Positions 18,362 through 27,082 of a DNA stretch of 64,000 nt are shown here, in pieces; position 1 is the first letter of the stretch; every line of letters starts with the position of its first letter. The notes beneath the pieces were generated by a model. The model did no database searches. It was not told where the DNA came from and saw only the letters and a list, made by a program, of their open reading frames with translations. This DNA comes from Gimesia chilikensis (GTDB lineage: Bacteria > Planctomycetota > Planctomycetia > Planctomycetales > Planctomycetaceae), in the NCBI RefSeq assembly GCF_007744075.1, contig NZ_CP036266.1, positions 5,751,748-5,815,747 of the forward strand, read 5' to 3'. The position numbers and the translations under genes were made by a program.

Positions 18362-19246
18362 ATGAATAACGAAGTCTCAGGTTACATCGTCCGCTACGGG
18401 TCAACCCGCATGATTGGCGAGTTCTCCGCCAAGGGCCTTGATGAGCTGCCACGAAATGCCTCAGTCATTGTCAAAAGCGATCGCGGTCATGAATGGGGTG
18501 AAATACTCTCTCCCGCCACGGACCGCGTGCGTTCCTTCATGAAAGATACCAAAACCGTCGGCCGCATCATTCGTCCCGTCACCGATGATGATTATCGCCT
18601 GCGCGACAAGAATCGACACGAGGAACGCACAGAGTTTCTAGGCTGCCAGGATCTGGTGAAAGAACACAAGTTGCAGATGCAGCTGGTCGATGTGGAACAT
18701 ATTTTTGGTGGTGAAAGGATCATCTTTTATTACCTGGCCGAGAAACGCGTCGACTTCCGCGAACTGGTCAAAGCGCTGGCCCGCAAATATCGATCACGGA
18801 TTGAAATGCGACAGATTGGTGTCCGGGATGAAGCCAAACTGCTGGCCGACTACGGCGACTGTGGCAAAACAGTGTGTTGTGGAACACATCTGACCGAAAT
18901 GCCACCGGTATCCATGAAGATGGCCAAACTGCAGAAAACCTCACTGGACCCCAATAAGCTTTCCGGTCGCTGTGGCAGACTCAAATGCTGCCTGCGCTAC
19001 GAGTACGACACTTATCGCAGTTATAAAAAAGAACTGCCCCCGGTCGGCTCATTCGTCGTCACGGAACAGGGGGAGGGAAAAGTCACCAATCAGGATATCC
19101 TTTCGGAATGCGTCCAGGTGATCTATCCTGATTCGCGAAAATCAATTGTCCATAGAAAAGATATTCAGGAAGTCATCAAGAAGAAAAAAGGGGAAGGCCA
19201 GCCCCCCGGGAACGGGAAATCACTCAATCAAAAACCGGCACGCTGA
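18362..19246 (+). CDS. PSP1-domain protein (RicT/YaaT family)
   Basis: Homologue of Bacillus RicT (YaaT), part of an iron-sulfur complex affecting RNase Y and mRNA maturation. The PSP1 core covers about residues 60-150 and is followed by the diagnostic segment RQIGVRDEAKLLADYGDCGK. Family cysteines are present in CGKTVCCGTHL and GRCGRLKCCLRYEYD. A basic, Lys-rich tail follows residue 265. Its place right after holB matches the gene order in Firmicutes, where yaaT follows holB, which supports the call. It is 294 residues, normal for the family. Confidence 0.9.
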   Translation: MNNEVSGYIVRYGSTRMIGEFSAKGLDELPRNASVIVKSDRGHEWGEILSPATDRVRSFMKDTKTVGRIIRPVTDDDYRLRDKNRHEERTEFLGCQDLVKEHKLQMQLVDVEHIFGGERIIFYYLAEKRVDFRELVKALARKYRSRIEMRQIGVRDEAKLLADYGDCGKTVCCGTHLTEMPPVSMKMAKLQKTSLDPNKLSGRCGRLKCCLRYEYDTYRSYKKELPPVGSFVVTEQGEGKVTNQDILSECVQVIYPDSRKSIVHRKDIQEVIKKKKGEGQPPGNGKSLNQKPAR

Positions 19247-19402
19247 AATTGGCCAGATCGGGATTGATTTTCCTGAAATTCCCAATGATAATTTCTCGCT
19301 ATCTGAAGCGCAATCTCCTAAGATAGTATTGACGAAGGTCTCTGTGACAGAAACACTGGATTGTAACAACATCAGAGACTGCAACCGCTCGAGTAAGAAG
19401 GT

Positions 19403-19822
19403 ATGGGTGAAAACATGACATTTGCAACCAATCTAACCCGCCCCAAACTGCAATATCACCCGAATGCCTACGACTTTATCTTTGAAGCGTTGCAGCAGGC
19501 GCAAGAGATTTACGCCCATTCCATCTCTGAACTTTCCGAACAGGAAGAAGCTCACGTTTCGGGACAGGAACTCCTGGAGGGAGTGCGCGTTCTGGCCCTC
19601 AAACAGTTTGGTCTGATGACCCAGACTGTATTCAAACAATGGGGCGTGCACTCAACCAAAGACTTCGGCAAGATGGTCTTCGAAATGATCGAGCATGGCA
19701 GAATGCGGAAGACCGACAATGATCGCCTGGAAGATTTCGTCGACATCTACGACTTCCAGCAGGCGTTCGACGCAAACTACATCATCGACACCAGCGAAGT
19801 CTTCACACGCAACCCGGCATAA
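19403..19822 (+). CDS. Minf_1886-family conserved protein
   Basis: A 139-residue protein that resembles the Minf_1886 family, found in Planctomycetes, Verrucomicrobia and relatives, with unknown function. Typical segments are LQYHPNAYDFIFEALQQAQ, HVSGQELLEGVRVLALKQFG and WGVHSTKDFGKMVFEMIEHG. It is soluble, with no signal or membrane segment. AAGAAGG ends one base before the first ATG, which is too close, and ATG 19415 has GGGTGA four bases upstream, so the true start may be 19415. Confidence 0.8.
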   Translation: MGENMTFATNLTRPKLQYHPNAYDFIFEALQQAQEIYAHSISELSEQEEAHVSGQELLEGVRVLALKQFGLMTQTVFKQWGVHSTKDFGKMVFEMIEHGRMRKTDNDRLEDFVDIYDFQQAFDANYIIDTSEVFTRNPA

Positions 19823-19950
19823 AGACCGATTCGCCGCGACTCTGGCACCTGCCCGTCAGTCCCCATTTTCACCTCTTACAATCCTCGTCTGCGCACGCTG
19901 CTGCGCTCCGTAAGTTTTTGCGTTTAACCAACTTTGTTAAGTTATCGTTA

Positions 19951-19978
19951 TTGCAAAAAAAACCTTACGTGATACACT
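19951..19978 (+). promoter_or_regulatory. Candidate sigma70-like promoter for the pyrophosphatase gene
   Basis: TTGCAA (19951-19956) and TACACT (19973-19978) are 16 bases apart, about 130 bases before the pyrophosphatase start. A small inverted repeat, AACTT and AAGTT, lies just upstream at 19930-19943. Confidence 0.4.
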
Positions 19979-20107
19979 CCCCGGATAGAGTTTTTGCTGG
20001 AGTTTTACTTGTAGGTTTTTTGATCCTTTGAAAAACCTGTGCTGACTGTTGCCCGGAATCATATGAGGTTTTGAGGTTTTACAACAAGATTTACAACGGC
20101 TTATTAA

Positions 20108-22738
20108 ATGGGGTTAACTCTAAGGATGAGGTTTTCTACCGTCGCTCGCTACTCGCCCGTTCGTCCTGTTCCCAAACTCATCACTCTAACCATCAGCACG
20201 CTCTTCTGCTCCGCTCCCTTGCTGGCAGCAGAAACATCAGATGCCTCGCCACCAGTGGCCGCATCTGAATCCGTCGTCATCAGCTGGCTACTTGCGATTG
20301 CAGGTGCGATCTTCGCCCTGTTTACCGCTTATCGCTTTTTCTCCTGGATGGTCGCGCAGTCCGAAGGTGACGCCCGCATGAAGACCATCGCCGAGCACGT
20401 CCGTGAAGGAGCCCGTGCTTACCTGGACCAGCAGTTCAAGGTCGTGACCCTGTTCTTTGCCGTGGTCTGTGCACTGCTGGCCTTCATGGCCTTTGGCCTC
20501 AACACTCAATCACACTGGGTCCCCTTCGCCTTTTTGACAGGGGGCTTTTTCTCTGCACTGGCAGGCTGGTTCGGAATGCGAACCGCCACACTGGCCAGTG
20601 CCCGTACTGCCCATGCGGCGAAAGAATCACTCAACAGCGGCCTGCAGGTCGCGTTCCGCAGTGGTGCAGTGATGGGACTCGTCGTTGTGGGACTCGGACT
20701 GTTGGACATCAGTCTCTGGTTTGGTGTCCTGCACTGGATCGTCAAGATGCCTCTGGCGGAGATCACCGTTACCATGCTCTGCTTTGGTATGGGAGCCTCA
20801 AGCCAGGCACTGTTTGCCCGCGTAGGTGGTGGTATCTTTACCAAAGCCGCGGACGTGGGAGCCGACCTCGTCGGTAAAGTGGAAGCAGGCATCCCCGAAG
20901 ATGACCCGCGCAACCCGGCTACGATTGCTGACAACGTGGGCGACAACGTAGGCGATGTCGCCGGCATGGGGGCAGACCTCTATGAATCATACTGTGGTTC
21001 CATCCTGGCCAGTGGTGCTCTGGGTGTCGCCGCATATCACGGTTATCCCAAAATGCAGATGATGTGCCTGCTGCTGCCCATGTGTCTGGCCGCAGTCGGA
21101 ATCTTTCTTTCGGTCACCGGAATCTTCATGGTAAAAACAGAGGAAGGTGCCTCTCAGAAAAACCTGTTGAAAGCACTGGCTAAGGGAATCGACACTGCCG
21201 CCTTCTGTGTGATTGTCGCCTCCCTGGGCCTGGTCTGGATCATGCTGGTAATCCCTTCGCAGTCCGCAGGAATCCCAGAAGATTCTCCACTGCTGACGGG
21301 GAACAAACTGTTTGGTGTCTTCGGCGCGATCGTCTCCGGTCTGGTTGCAGGCTGGCTGATCGGGAAATGGACCGAATATTCTACCAGTGATGAATTCAAG
21401 CCAACCCGTTTCATCGCGGATCAGTCTTCAACCGGTCCCGCGACCGTGATTATCGCCGGGATCGCCGAAGGCTTTTACAGCGTCTGGGTGCCGATTCTGG
21501 TGATTGGTGTCGCTATCATCGTCGCCTTTGGCTTGTGTACCGGCTTCGACTTCCAGAACTCGCAGGTATTCGCGATGGGCCTGTATGGCGTTGCGATCGC
21601 CGCTGTGGGGATGTTGAGCACACTAGGGGTAACACTCGCCACCGATGCCTATGGTCCGATTGCCGACAATGCCGGCGGTAACGCGGAAATGAGCGGTCAG
21701 GAACCATTCGTACGCCAGCGAACCGACGCCCTGGACAGCCTGGGGAATACGACAGCTGCTACCGGAAAAGGCTTCGCGATCGGCTCAGCCGCATTGACAG
21801 CACTGGCTCTGCTGGCCGCCTACGTGGAAGAAGTCCGCATCGGGTTTGAACGCTGGGTTGAGAACTCTGCCATCGTGCAAACGGTAACCGATGATCCTTC
21901 GAATGCGTCTGCCCTGAAGCTGAGCAAAAACTGTATCGCAATCCGTATGCCCGACAAAGACGGCAACGCTCCCAAACATAACAACATGGGTTACCTGCTG
22001 TTCCCCGCCCTGCACCAGACGCAAATTACGCCCGGGCGAACCAAAATCGAAGAAGCCGAAGTGGGATCGATTATCAACGGTCTGAATATCACAGAGCTTT
22101 TGCTCCGTAGCGACTGTGTTGAAGTCAAAAAAGCGACCGTACCCGACTTCTCCCGTTTCTATAATTTCTCGCTGCTGAACCCCAAAGTACTGGTCGGGAT
22201 CTTCTTCGGCGTGATGATTGCCTTCGTCTTCTGTGCGATGACCATGAAGGCTGTCGGCCGCGCCGCGGGTGCGATGGTGGACGAAGTCCGGCGGCAATTC
22301 CGTGAAATCGCAGGGATTATGGAGAACGAAGCCGAACCGGATTACGCCGCCTGTGTCGAAATCAGTACAGCTGCGGCACAGCGTGAAATGATTCTGCCCG
22401 CTATGCTGGGCCTGCTCTCCCCGGTTGTCGTGGGTGTCCTGCTGGGAGTCCCCGGCGTGGTGGGCCTGCTGGTGGGAGCCTTGACGAGTGGGTTCGCAGT
22501 TGCCATTATGATGGCTAATGCCGGTGGTGCCTGGGATAATGCTAAGAAGTACATCGAAGCAGGCGCACATGGCGGCAAGGGAACTGATGCGCACAAAGCC
22601 ACAGTAGTAGGTGATACCGTAGGTGACCCGTTCAAGGACACCAGCGGTCCCAGCCTGAATATTCTGATCAAGTTGATGAGTATGGTTTCTGTTGTCATAG
22701 CCGGTTTTATCATCCAATACGCATTAGAGCTATTTTAA
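20108..22738 (+). CDS. hppA: Membrane-bound ion-translocating pyrophosphatase, K+-dependent type, with extra domain
   Basis: Couples pyrophosphate hydrolysis to H+ or Na+ pumping. The substrate site is complete: [11 protein letters not shown] (249-259), [19 protein letters not shown] and the late [14 protein letters not shown] with [16 protein letters not shown]. The segment [10 protein letters not shown] (546-555) has Ala where K+-independent enzymes carry Lys, so the K+-dependent class is indicated. The pumped ion cannot be read safely. At 876 residues it is longer than the usual 700 or so: residues about 578-686, between AYVEEVRI and LLNPKVLVG, hold a roughly 110-residue soluble insertion. 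The N-terminal 40 residues also look like an extra signal-like segment. ATG 20126 is an alternative start. Confidence 0.92.
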   Translation: MGLTLRMRFSTVARYSPVRPVPKLITLTISTLFCSAPLLAAETSDASPPVAASESVVISWLLAIAGAIFALFTAYRFFSWMVAQSEGDARMKTIAEHVREGARAYLDQQFKVVTLFFAVVCALLAFMAFGLNTQSHWVPFAFLTGGFFSALAGWFGMRTATLASARTAHAAKESLNSGLQVAFRSGAVMGLVVVGLGLLDISLWFGVLHWIVKMPLAEITVTMLCFGMGASSQALFARVGGGIFTKAADVGADLVGKVEAGIPEDDPRNPATIADNVGDNVGDVAGMGADLYESYCGSILASGALGVAAYHGYPKMQMMCLLLPMCLAAVGIFLSVTGIFMVKTEEGASQKNLLKALAKGIDTAAFCVIVASLGLVWIMLVIPSQSAGIPEDSPLLTGNKLFGVFGAIVSGLVAGWLIGKWTEYSTSDEFKPTRFIADQSSTGPATVIIAGIAEGFYSVWVPILVIGVAIIVAFGLCTGFDFQNSQVFAMGLYGVAIAAVGMLSTLGVTLATDAYGPIADNAGGNAEMSGQEPFVRQRTDALDSLGNTTAATGKGFAIGSAALTALALLAAYVEEVRIGFERWVENSAIVQTVTDDPSNASALKLSKNCIAIRMPDKDGNAPKHNNMGYLLFPALHQTQITPGRTKIEEAEVGSIINGLNITELLLRSDCVEVKKATVPDFSRFYNFSLLNPKVLVGIFFGVMIAFVFCAMTMKAVGRAAGAMVDEVRRQFREIAGIMENEAEPDYAACVEISTAAAQREMILPAMLGLLSPVVVGVLLGVPGVVGLLVGALTSGFAVAIMMANAGGAWDNAKKYIEAGAHGGKGTDAHKATVVGDTVGDPFKDTSGPSLNILIKLMSMVSVVIAGFIIQYALELF

Positions 22739-22809
22739 GTATTTGAAACAGGCTAAAGGTCACCAAAATCAATACCGAACCTTCTCAACAATCTGATTCC
22801 GTCGAAAGC

Positions 22810-23172
22810 ATGTCGAGTCTGGAACGTGCCTGCCTGTGCGCCCGTGTCTGCGAGCAGTTTAAAGGTCAGGACATCGTGGTCCTCGACGTCACGAAAATCA
22901 CCCCGCTGTTCGACTACTTCATCATCACCAGCGCGACCAACCAGCGGCAGGCCCATGCCATTGCCGAGGAAATCCGGGTCCTGATGAAGCAGGATCATGC
23001 GAATCGCCGCAACATCGAAGGCAAGGACAGCAATTGGATCCTGGGTGACTATGGCGACGTAGTGCTGCACATCTTCACCGATGATGCCCGCGGGCTGTAC
23101 GACCTCGAGCGTCTCTGGGGGGATGCCCCCCAGCTGGACTGGCAGTCGCACAAACCCGCCGATTCGCAGTAA
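22810..23172 (+). CDS. rsfS: Ribosome silencing factor RsfS (Iojap family)
   Basis: Binds ribosomal protein L14 and blocks subunit joining when nutrients are short. The 120 residues include IVVLDVTKITPLFDYFIITS, RQAHAIAEEI, NWILGDYGDVVLHIF and YDLERLWGDAP, all family hallmarks. The start at ATG 22810 keeps the usual short N-terminal helix (LERACLCARVCEQFKG). It lies between the pyrophosphatase and argS genes on the same strand. The usual partner nadD is not adjacent. Confidence 0.93.
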   Translation: MSSLERACLCARVCEQFKGQDIVVLDVTKITPLFDYFIITSATNQRQAHAIAEEIRVLMKQDHANRRNIEGKDSNWILGDYGDVVLHIFTDDARGLYDLERLWGDAPQLDWQSHKPADSQ

Positions 23173-23291
23173 GCCTCTCGCGGTTTCTACCAATCTGACG
23201 CTGCAGCGTGTATTCTGGGTACCAGGAGCGTACCCCCTTTGTATCGATGTTATTAAATCGGAGCGCCCCCGCTCCGAGCGGAACGAGAAAC

Positions 23292-25256
23292 ATGAATATC
23301 CTCGCCGAACTGAGAAGCCGGTTTGAACCTGTATTAACTGAATGGACCGACAATCCCTCTTCGGTCATCGACATGCTCAAGGCCTCACAGGACCCCAAAT
23401 TCGGGGACTACCAGGCGAACTTCGCGATGCCACTGGCAGCCAGAATTCCCGACCTGAAACCGCGGGACCTGGCCGCGCAAATCGTCGAAAAGGTGGACCT
23501 GTCTGATTTCTGTGAACCACTGGAAATTGCCGGCCCGGGTTTTATCAATATCAAGCTCAAGCAGGACTGGCTCCAGGAACAGACAATGCAGCTGGTTCAG
23601 GACGAACGATTAGGTGTCGTGGCTGTAGAAGCCCCCCAGAAGGTCGTCGTCGACTTCTCTGCCCCGAATGTTGCCAAACCGATGCACGTCGGTCACCTGA
23701 GAAGCACTGTGATCGGCGATGCCAACTACAGGGTCCTGAAATTCCTGGGACACGATGTTGTAGGCGACAACCACATCGGAGACTGGGGTACCCAGTTCGG
23801 GATGATCATTTTTGGCTACAAGCATTTTCTGAACGAAGCCGCTTTCCAGGAAGAGCCGGTTTTCGAATTAGCTCGACTTTATCGGCTGGTCAACCAGCTG
23901 TCGGATTACCACGCTTCCAAAAACTCTCTTCCGCAGAAGGAACAGGAAATCGAGCAGCTGACGGAAAAACTGCAGACGCTCGAAGGGTCTGCAGACCAGA
24001 CCGACAAAAAGGTACAGAAACAGCTTAAAAAACTCAAAGCCGAATTGGAAACCAAGCAAAAAGCCCTCAGCTCACTGCAGGAAAGCCTCAGCCAGCTGGA
24101 AGCCAATGAAGACCTGAAAAGCAAGGCGACCGCCTTTCCGGATATCGCTCGACTGGCACGAGAAGAAACCGCGAAACTCCATGCCGGTGATGCCGAGAAC
24201 AACGACCTGTGGAAACAGTTTCTCCCGCAGTGCCTCGATTTAATTCAGGGAGTCTATGACCGGCTCGACATTCACTTCGATATGACGCTGGGGGAAAGTT
24301 TTTACCAGCCCATGCTGGCGGATGTCGTTGCAGACTTGAAACAAAAAGGACTCGCCACCGAGAGCCAGGGAGCAATCTGTGTCTTCATGAAAGGTAAAGA
24401 GGCACCGTTCATCGTACAGAAACAGGATGGCGCCTTTACCTACGCCACTACTGATCTGGCTACCATCAAGTATCGAGCCGAAGAGCTCAATGCTGATCGA
24501 ATCCTGTATGTCGTTGATTCCCGACAGAGTGAACACTTTGAACTACTGTTTTCCACCGTCAAAGACTGGGGCTACACTGATCTGGAACTGCAGCATGTCA
24601 GCTTCGGTTCAGTCTTAGGTGAAGATGGACGTCCAATTAAAACCAGAGCGGGAGACAGTGTTGGTCTGGACAGCCTACTTAATGAAGCGATTCAGCGAGC
24701 CTATAACATTGTTTCGGAAATTGACGATGACAAACATGACGGACCAGAGCTGAGCAAAGAAGAACGCAAACAAATCGCTGAGGTGGTAGGACTTGGTGGT
24801 ATTAAATACGCTGACCTGAAGCACAACAGAGAGAGCGATTACAGATTCGATTGGGACAAAATGCTGGCCAAGCAGGGTGATACGGCCACCTACATGCAGT
24901 ACGCTTATGCCCGGGTGAATGGCATCTTCCGCAAGGGAGGCATCGACAGAGAAGAACTGCGGACGCATCAGCAGTCTCTCAACCTGATCGAACCTACCGA
25001 AATCGCCCTGGCGATGAAAATCAACCGGTACTCTGAGATCCTGGAAAGTGTCGCCGCGGAAGCACGGCCCAACTACCTGACCAACTACCTCTACGAACTG
25101 GCTGACCTCTTCAGTACCTTCTATGACGTCTGCCCCGTGTTAAAGGCTGACGATGAGACTGTCAGAACGAGCCGACTGCTGCTCTCCGATCTGACCGCCC
25201 GGGTCGTTCAGAATGGCCTGTCACTCCTGGGGATCAGAACCTGCGAGCGAATGTGA
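23292..25256 (+). CDS. argS: Arginyl-tRNA synthetase with coiled-coil insertion
   Basis: Class I synthetase that charges tRNA-Arg. ATG 23292 begins MNILAELRSRFEPVL; the 28 in-frame residues before it are not family-like. The N-terminal Arg-tRNA domain is followed by DFSAPNVAKPMHVGHLRSTV, with the HIGH-type motif at 132-135. The anticodon-binding DALR domain occupies the last 130 or so residues. The protein has 654 residues, about 80 more than usual. The excess is a charged heptad-like segment at about 211-278, inserted in the catalytic domain after QLSDYHASK. The reading frame is intact throughout. A bidirectional terminator follows. Confidence 0.95.
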   Translation: MNILAELRSRFEPVLTEWTDNPSSVIDMLKASQDPKFGDYQANFAMPLAARIPDLKPRDLAAQIVEKVDLSDFCEPLEIAGPGFINIKLKQDWLQEQTMQLVQDERLGVVAVEAPQKVVVDFSAPNVAKPMHVGHLRSTVIGDANYRVLKFLGHDVVGDNHIGDWGTQFGMIIFGYKHFLNEAAFQEEPVFELARLYRLVNQLSDYHASKNSLPQKEQEIEQLTEKLQTLEGSADQTDKKVQKQLKKLKAELETKQKALSSLQESLSQLEANEDLKSKATAFPDIARLAREETAKLHAGDAENNDLWKQFLPQCLDLIQGVYDRLDIHFDMTLGESFYQPMLADVVADLKQKGLATESQGAICVFMKGKEAPFIVQKQDGAFTYATTDLATIKYRAEELNADRILYVVDSRQSEHFELLFSTVKDWGYTDLELQHVSFGSVLGEDGRPIKTRAGDSVGLDSLLNEAIQRAYNIVSEIDDDKHDGPELSKEERKQIAEVVGLGGIKYADLKHNRESDYRFDWDKMLAKQGDTATYMQYAYARVNGIFRKGGIDREELRTHQQSLNLIEPTEIALAMKINRYSEILESVAAEARPNYLTNYLYELADLFSTFYDVCPVLKADDETVRTSRLLLSDLTARVVQNGLSLLGIRTCERM

Positions 25257-25281
25257 TCTTTCGCTCTCGCATCAGGAAACA

Positions 25282-25319
25282 AAAAAAACGCATTCCACAA
25301 TATGGAATGCGTTTTTTTA
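25282..25319 (+). terminator. Bidirectional intrinsic terminator between argS and tRNA-Gln
   Basis: AACGCATTCCA and TGGAATGCGTT form an 11-bp stem around CAATA, with an A-run before and a T-run after. It therefore has a U-tract on both strands and can end argS from the left and the tRNA-Gln transcript from the right. Confidence 0.93.
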
Positions 25320-25325
25320 TGAATA

Positions 25326-25396
25326 TTACCCGGCAAGGGCTCGAACCTTGACTAACAGAATCAAAATCTGTTGTGCTACCATTACACTACCGGGTA
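25326..25396 (-). tRNA. tRNA-Gln (anticodon UUG)
   Basis: Read on the minus strand, the 71-nt sequence folds as a cloverleaf. The acceptor stem is TACCCGG with CCGGGTA plus discriminator A. The D arm contains AATGGTAGCAC. The anticodon arm CAGATTTTGATTCTG carries the anticodon TTG. The T arm is CAAGG TTCGAGC CCTTG. CCA is not encoded. It stands alone between argS and the TPR/alpha-CTD gene. Confidence 0.95.
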
Positions 25397-25432
25397 ATGA
25401 GTTTCTGTCAATTCAGACACAGTAGCCCAACT

Positions 25433-25465
25433 CAGGTTCACCGCTGGAGACCAGTAATGAACCTG
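25433..25465. repeat. Two-part inverted repeat upstream of tRNA-Gln
   Basis: CAGGTTCA (25433-25440) pairs with TGAACCTG (25458-25465), and inside it CTGG pairs with CCAG around a three-base loop. It lies between the end of the TPR/alpha-CTD gene and the tRNA 5' end. No U-run follows on either strand, so its role is unclear. Confidence 0.45.
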
Positions 25466-25539
25466 GCGAACGGAGTTTATTGGATCTCCGCAAATCTGAC
25501 AAGAGTTCTCTTTCAGAAAAACGGGATCTTTTTATTTCA

Positions 25540-26865
25540 CTAGTCGTTACGCAGCTTGAGGTTCATCTCGGTCAGCTTCTCGCGAATTTCGTTCAGCGAG
25601 GTCACACCGAAGTTACGGCTGGCCAGCAGCTCGTCCGGGCTGCGACGCAGCAGCTCACCAATGGTGCCGATACCGAGACGCGACATACATTTTCGCGAAC
25701 GCACGGAAAGCCCCAGATCGGAGATCGGCTTTTCGGTAACCGGGTTGTCTGCCAGTTCCGGAGGCAGGGCAGCATAGCCGCCATCCTGTCCCAGAGCCTC
25801 GTGCAGGTTCTGACCGATGTGCAGACCGAAGGAAGACAGCATCTCGCGAATTTCGTCCAGTGAGGTCTGACCGAAGTTCTTACCGGCCAGCAGATCGTTT
25901 TCGCTGACGCGTGTCAGATCACCCAGAGTGTGAATGTCCATCGCATGCAGACAGTTGCGGCTGCGGACTGAGAGTTCGAAGTCGGTGACTGGACGATCCA
26001 GCAGCTGCTTCATGCGGGCTTCGTTGCGGGCGGTCTCTTCGTCGTAGTACATGTTGTCGGCTGCTTCGATGTCCTTGAGGTACATCGCTGCCATTTCGTT
26101 GGTTGGATCCGCTTCCAGAATTCGACGGAAACAGAAGGCGGCAGCCGGGTAGTTTTCCATGTCTTCGTAGAGCAGACCCAGATTCAGGATCGCGCCCAGG
26201 TAGAACGGCGGGCTGGAGAGAGACTGCTCATACAGGCGAATCGCATCTTCGTCGTTTCCGCGTGATGCGTTTTCTCCAGCCAGACGGAAGATGGCCCGTG
26301 AATGACGGGGATCCATGTCGACGGCACGTTCGAAGTATTCAATTGCGCCATACAGGTCGCCACGATCGGACCGAATGCAACCCATCTGGAAAGAGTACTC
26401 AGCACGACCAGCGGCATCTTTAGCGATGGAAGAGAGCAGCGATTCTGCTTCATCCAGCTTGCTGACCAGACGACGGGTTTCTGCACGCCGCAGCGAGCAT
26501 TCGATCGAGTCATAACCCAGCTTGGCAGCAGCTTCCAGCTGTTGATCTGCATCGTCATAACGTTTGAGAGCGATCAGCGAGACGGCATGGAAAAAAGCAG
26601 CGGTTGCGTTATCCGTGACTTTTTCCAGTTCGATTACGGCCTGCCGATGCTTACCCAGTAGATGCAGGGCGATGCCGACCCGGGCACACAGTGCCGAAGA
26701 ACTTTCTCCGTCTGCAATGCGTTTGACGAGCGACTGTACTTCACTGTTGAGCTCTGAAACCTGATCAGAGCAAACAATTCTTTTCAATTGCTCGACATCC
26801 GAGTAGCCTACACTCTCAGTGCTGTTAAATACACCTTTTACGTCAATTAATTCGTCGACACTCAC
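25540..26865 (-). CDS. TPR protein with two C-terminal RNA polymerase alpha-CTD-like domains
   Basis: Residues about 60-275 form TPR-like helical repeats (for example GDLYGAIEYFERAVDMDPRH and ENYPAAAFCFRRILEADPTN). The C-terminus holds two copies of the domain that ends bacterial RpoA: 291-345 (DRPVTDFELSVRSRNCLHAM) and 378-436 (EKPISDLGLSVRSRKCMSRL). Against E. coli alpha, copy 1 keeps Arg265, Asn268, Cys269, Gly296, Ser299 and Glu302, with Lys298 changed to Thr; copy 2 also changes Asn268 to Lys. GTG 26865 is chosen because AAGGA lies seven bases upstream. There is no RNA polymerase assembly domain. A DNA-binding or transcription-linked adaptor is the inference. Confidence 0.88.
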   Translation of the reverse strand: MSVDELIDVKGVFNSTESVGYSDVEQLKRIVCSDQVSELNSEVQSLVKRIADGESSSALCARVGIALHLLGKHRQAVIELEKVTDNATAAFFHAVSLIALKRYDDADQQLEAAAKLGYDSIECSLRRAETRRLVSKLDEAESLLSSIAKDAAGRAEYSFQMGCIRSDRGDLYGAIEYFERAVDMDPRHSRAIFRLAGENASRGNDEDAIRLYEQSLSSPPFYLGAILNLGLLYEDMENYPAAAFCFRRILEADPTNEMAAMYLKDIEAADNMYYDEETARNEARMKQLLDRPVTDFELSVRSRNCLHAMDIHTLGDLTRVSENDLLAGKNFGQTSLDEIREMLSSFGLHIGQNLHEALGQDGGYAALPPELADNPVTEKPISDLGLSVRSRKCMSRLGIGTIGELLRRSPDELLASRNFGVTSLNEIREKLTEMNLKLRND

Positions 26866-27082
26866 ACTAAGTTCCTTTATTGCAGCTGGCGCGCAGATGG
26901 AAGCGTACAACGGGCTTTTTCACAGAACCTGTTGCCAAATTTCACAAATTCGAATCTTACAGTCTGACCTGGCAAACGGCAACCATCAAGGCCTGTTTAG
27001 CCCCTTATCCGGCTGTAGTTATGTACCTCAGACCTCTTCCTGACACCACAAAAGATACACAAGTTCACCAATTCTGGCAAAA

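Noticed and set aside
21785-22717. 310-codon open frame on the minus strand
   Set aside because: Antisense to the pyrophosphatase gene; its His/Gln-rich product is a by-product of the sense codons.
23906-24202. Ser/Cys-rich open frame opposite argS
   Set aside because: The Ser/Cys richness is the reverse complement of the Glu/Lys/Gln-rich coiled coil in ArgRS.
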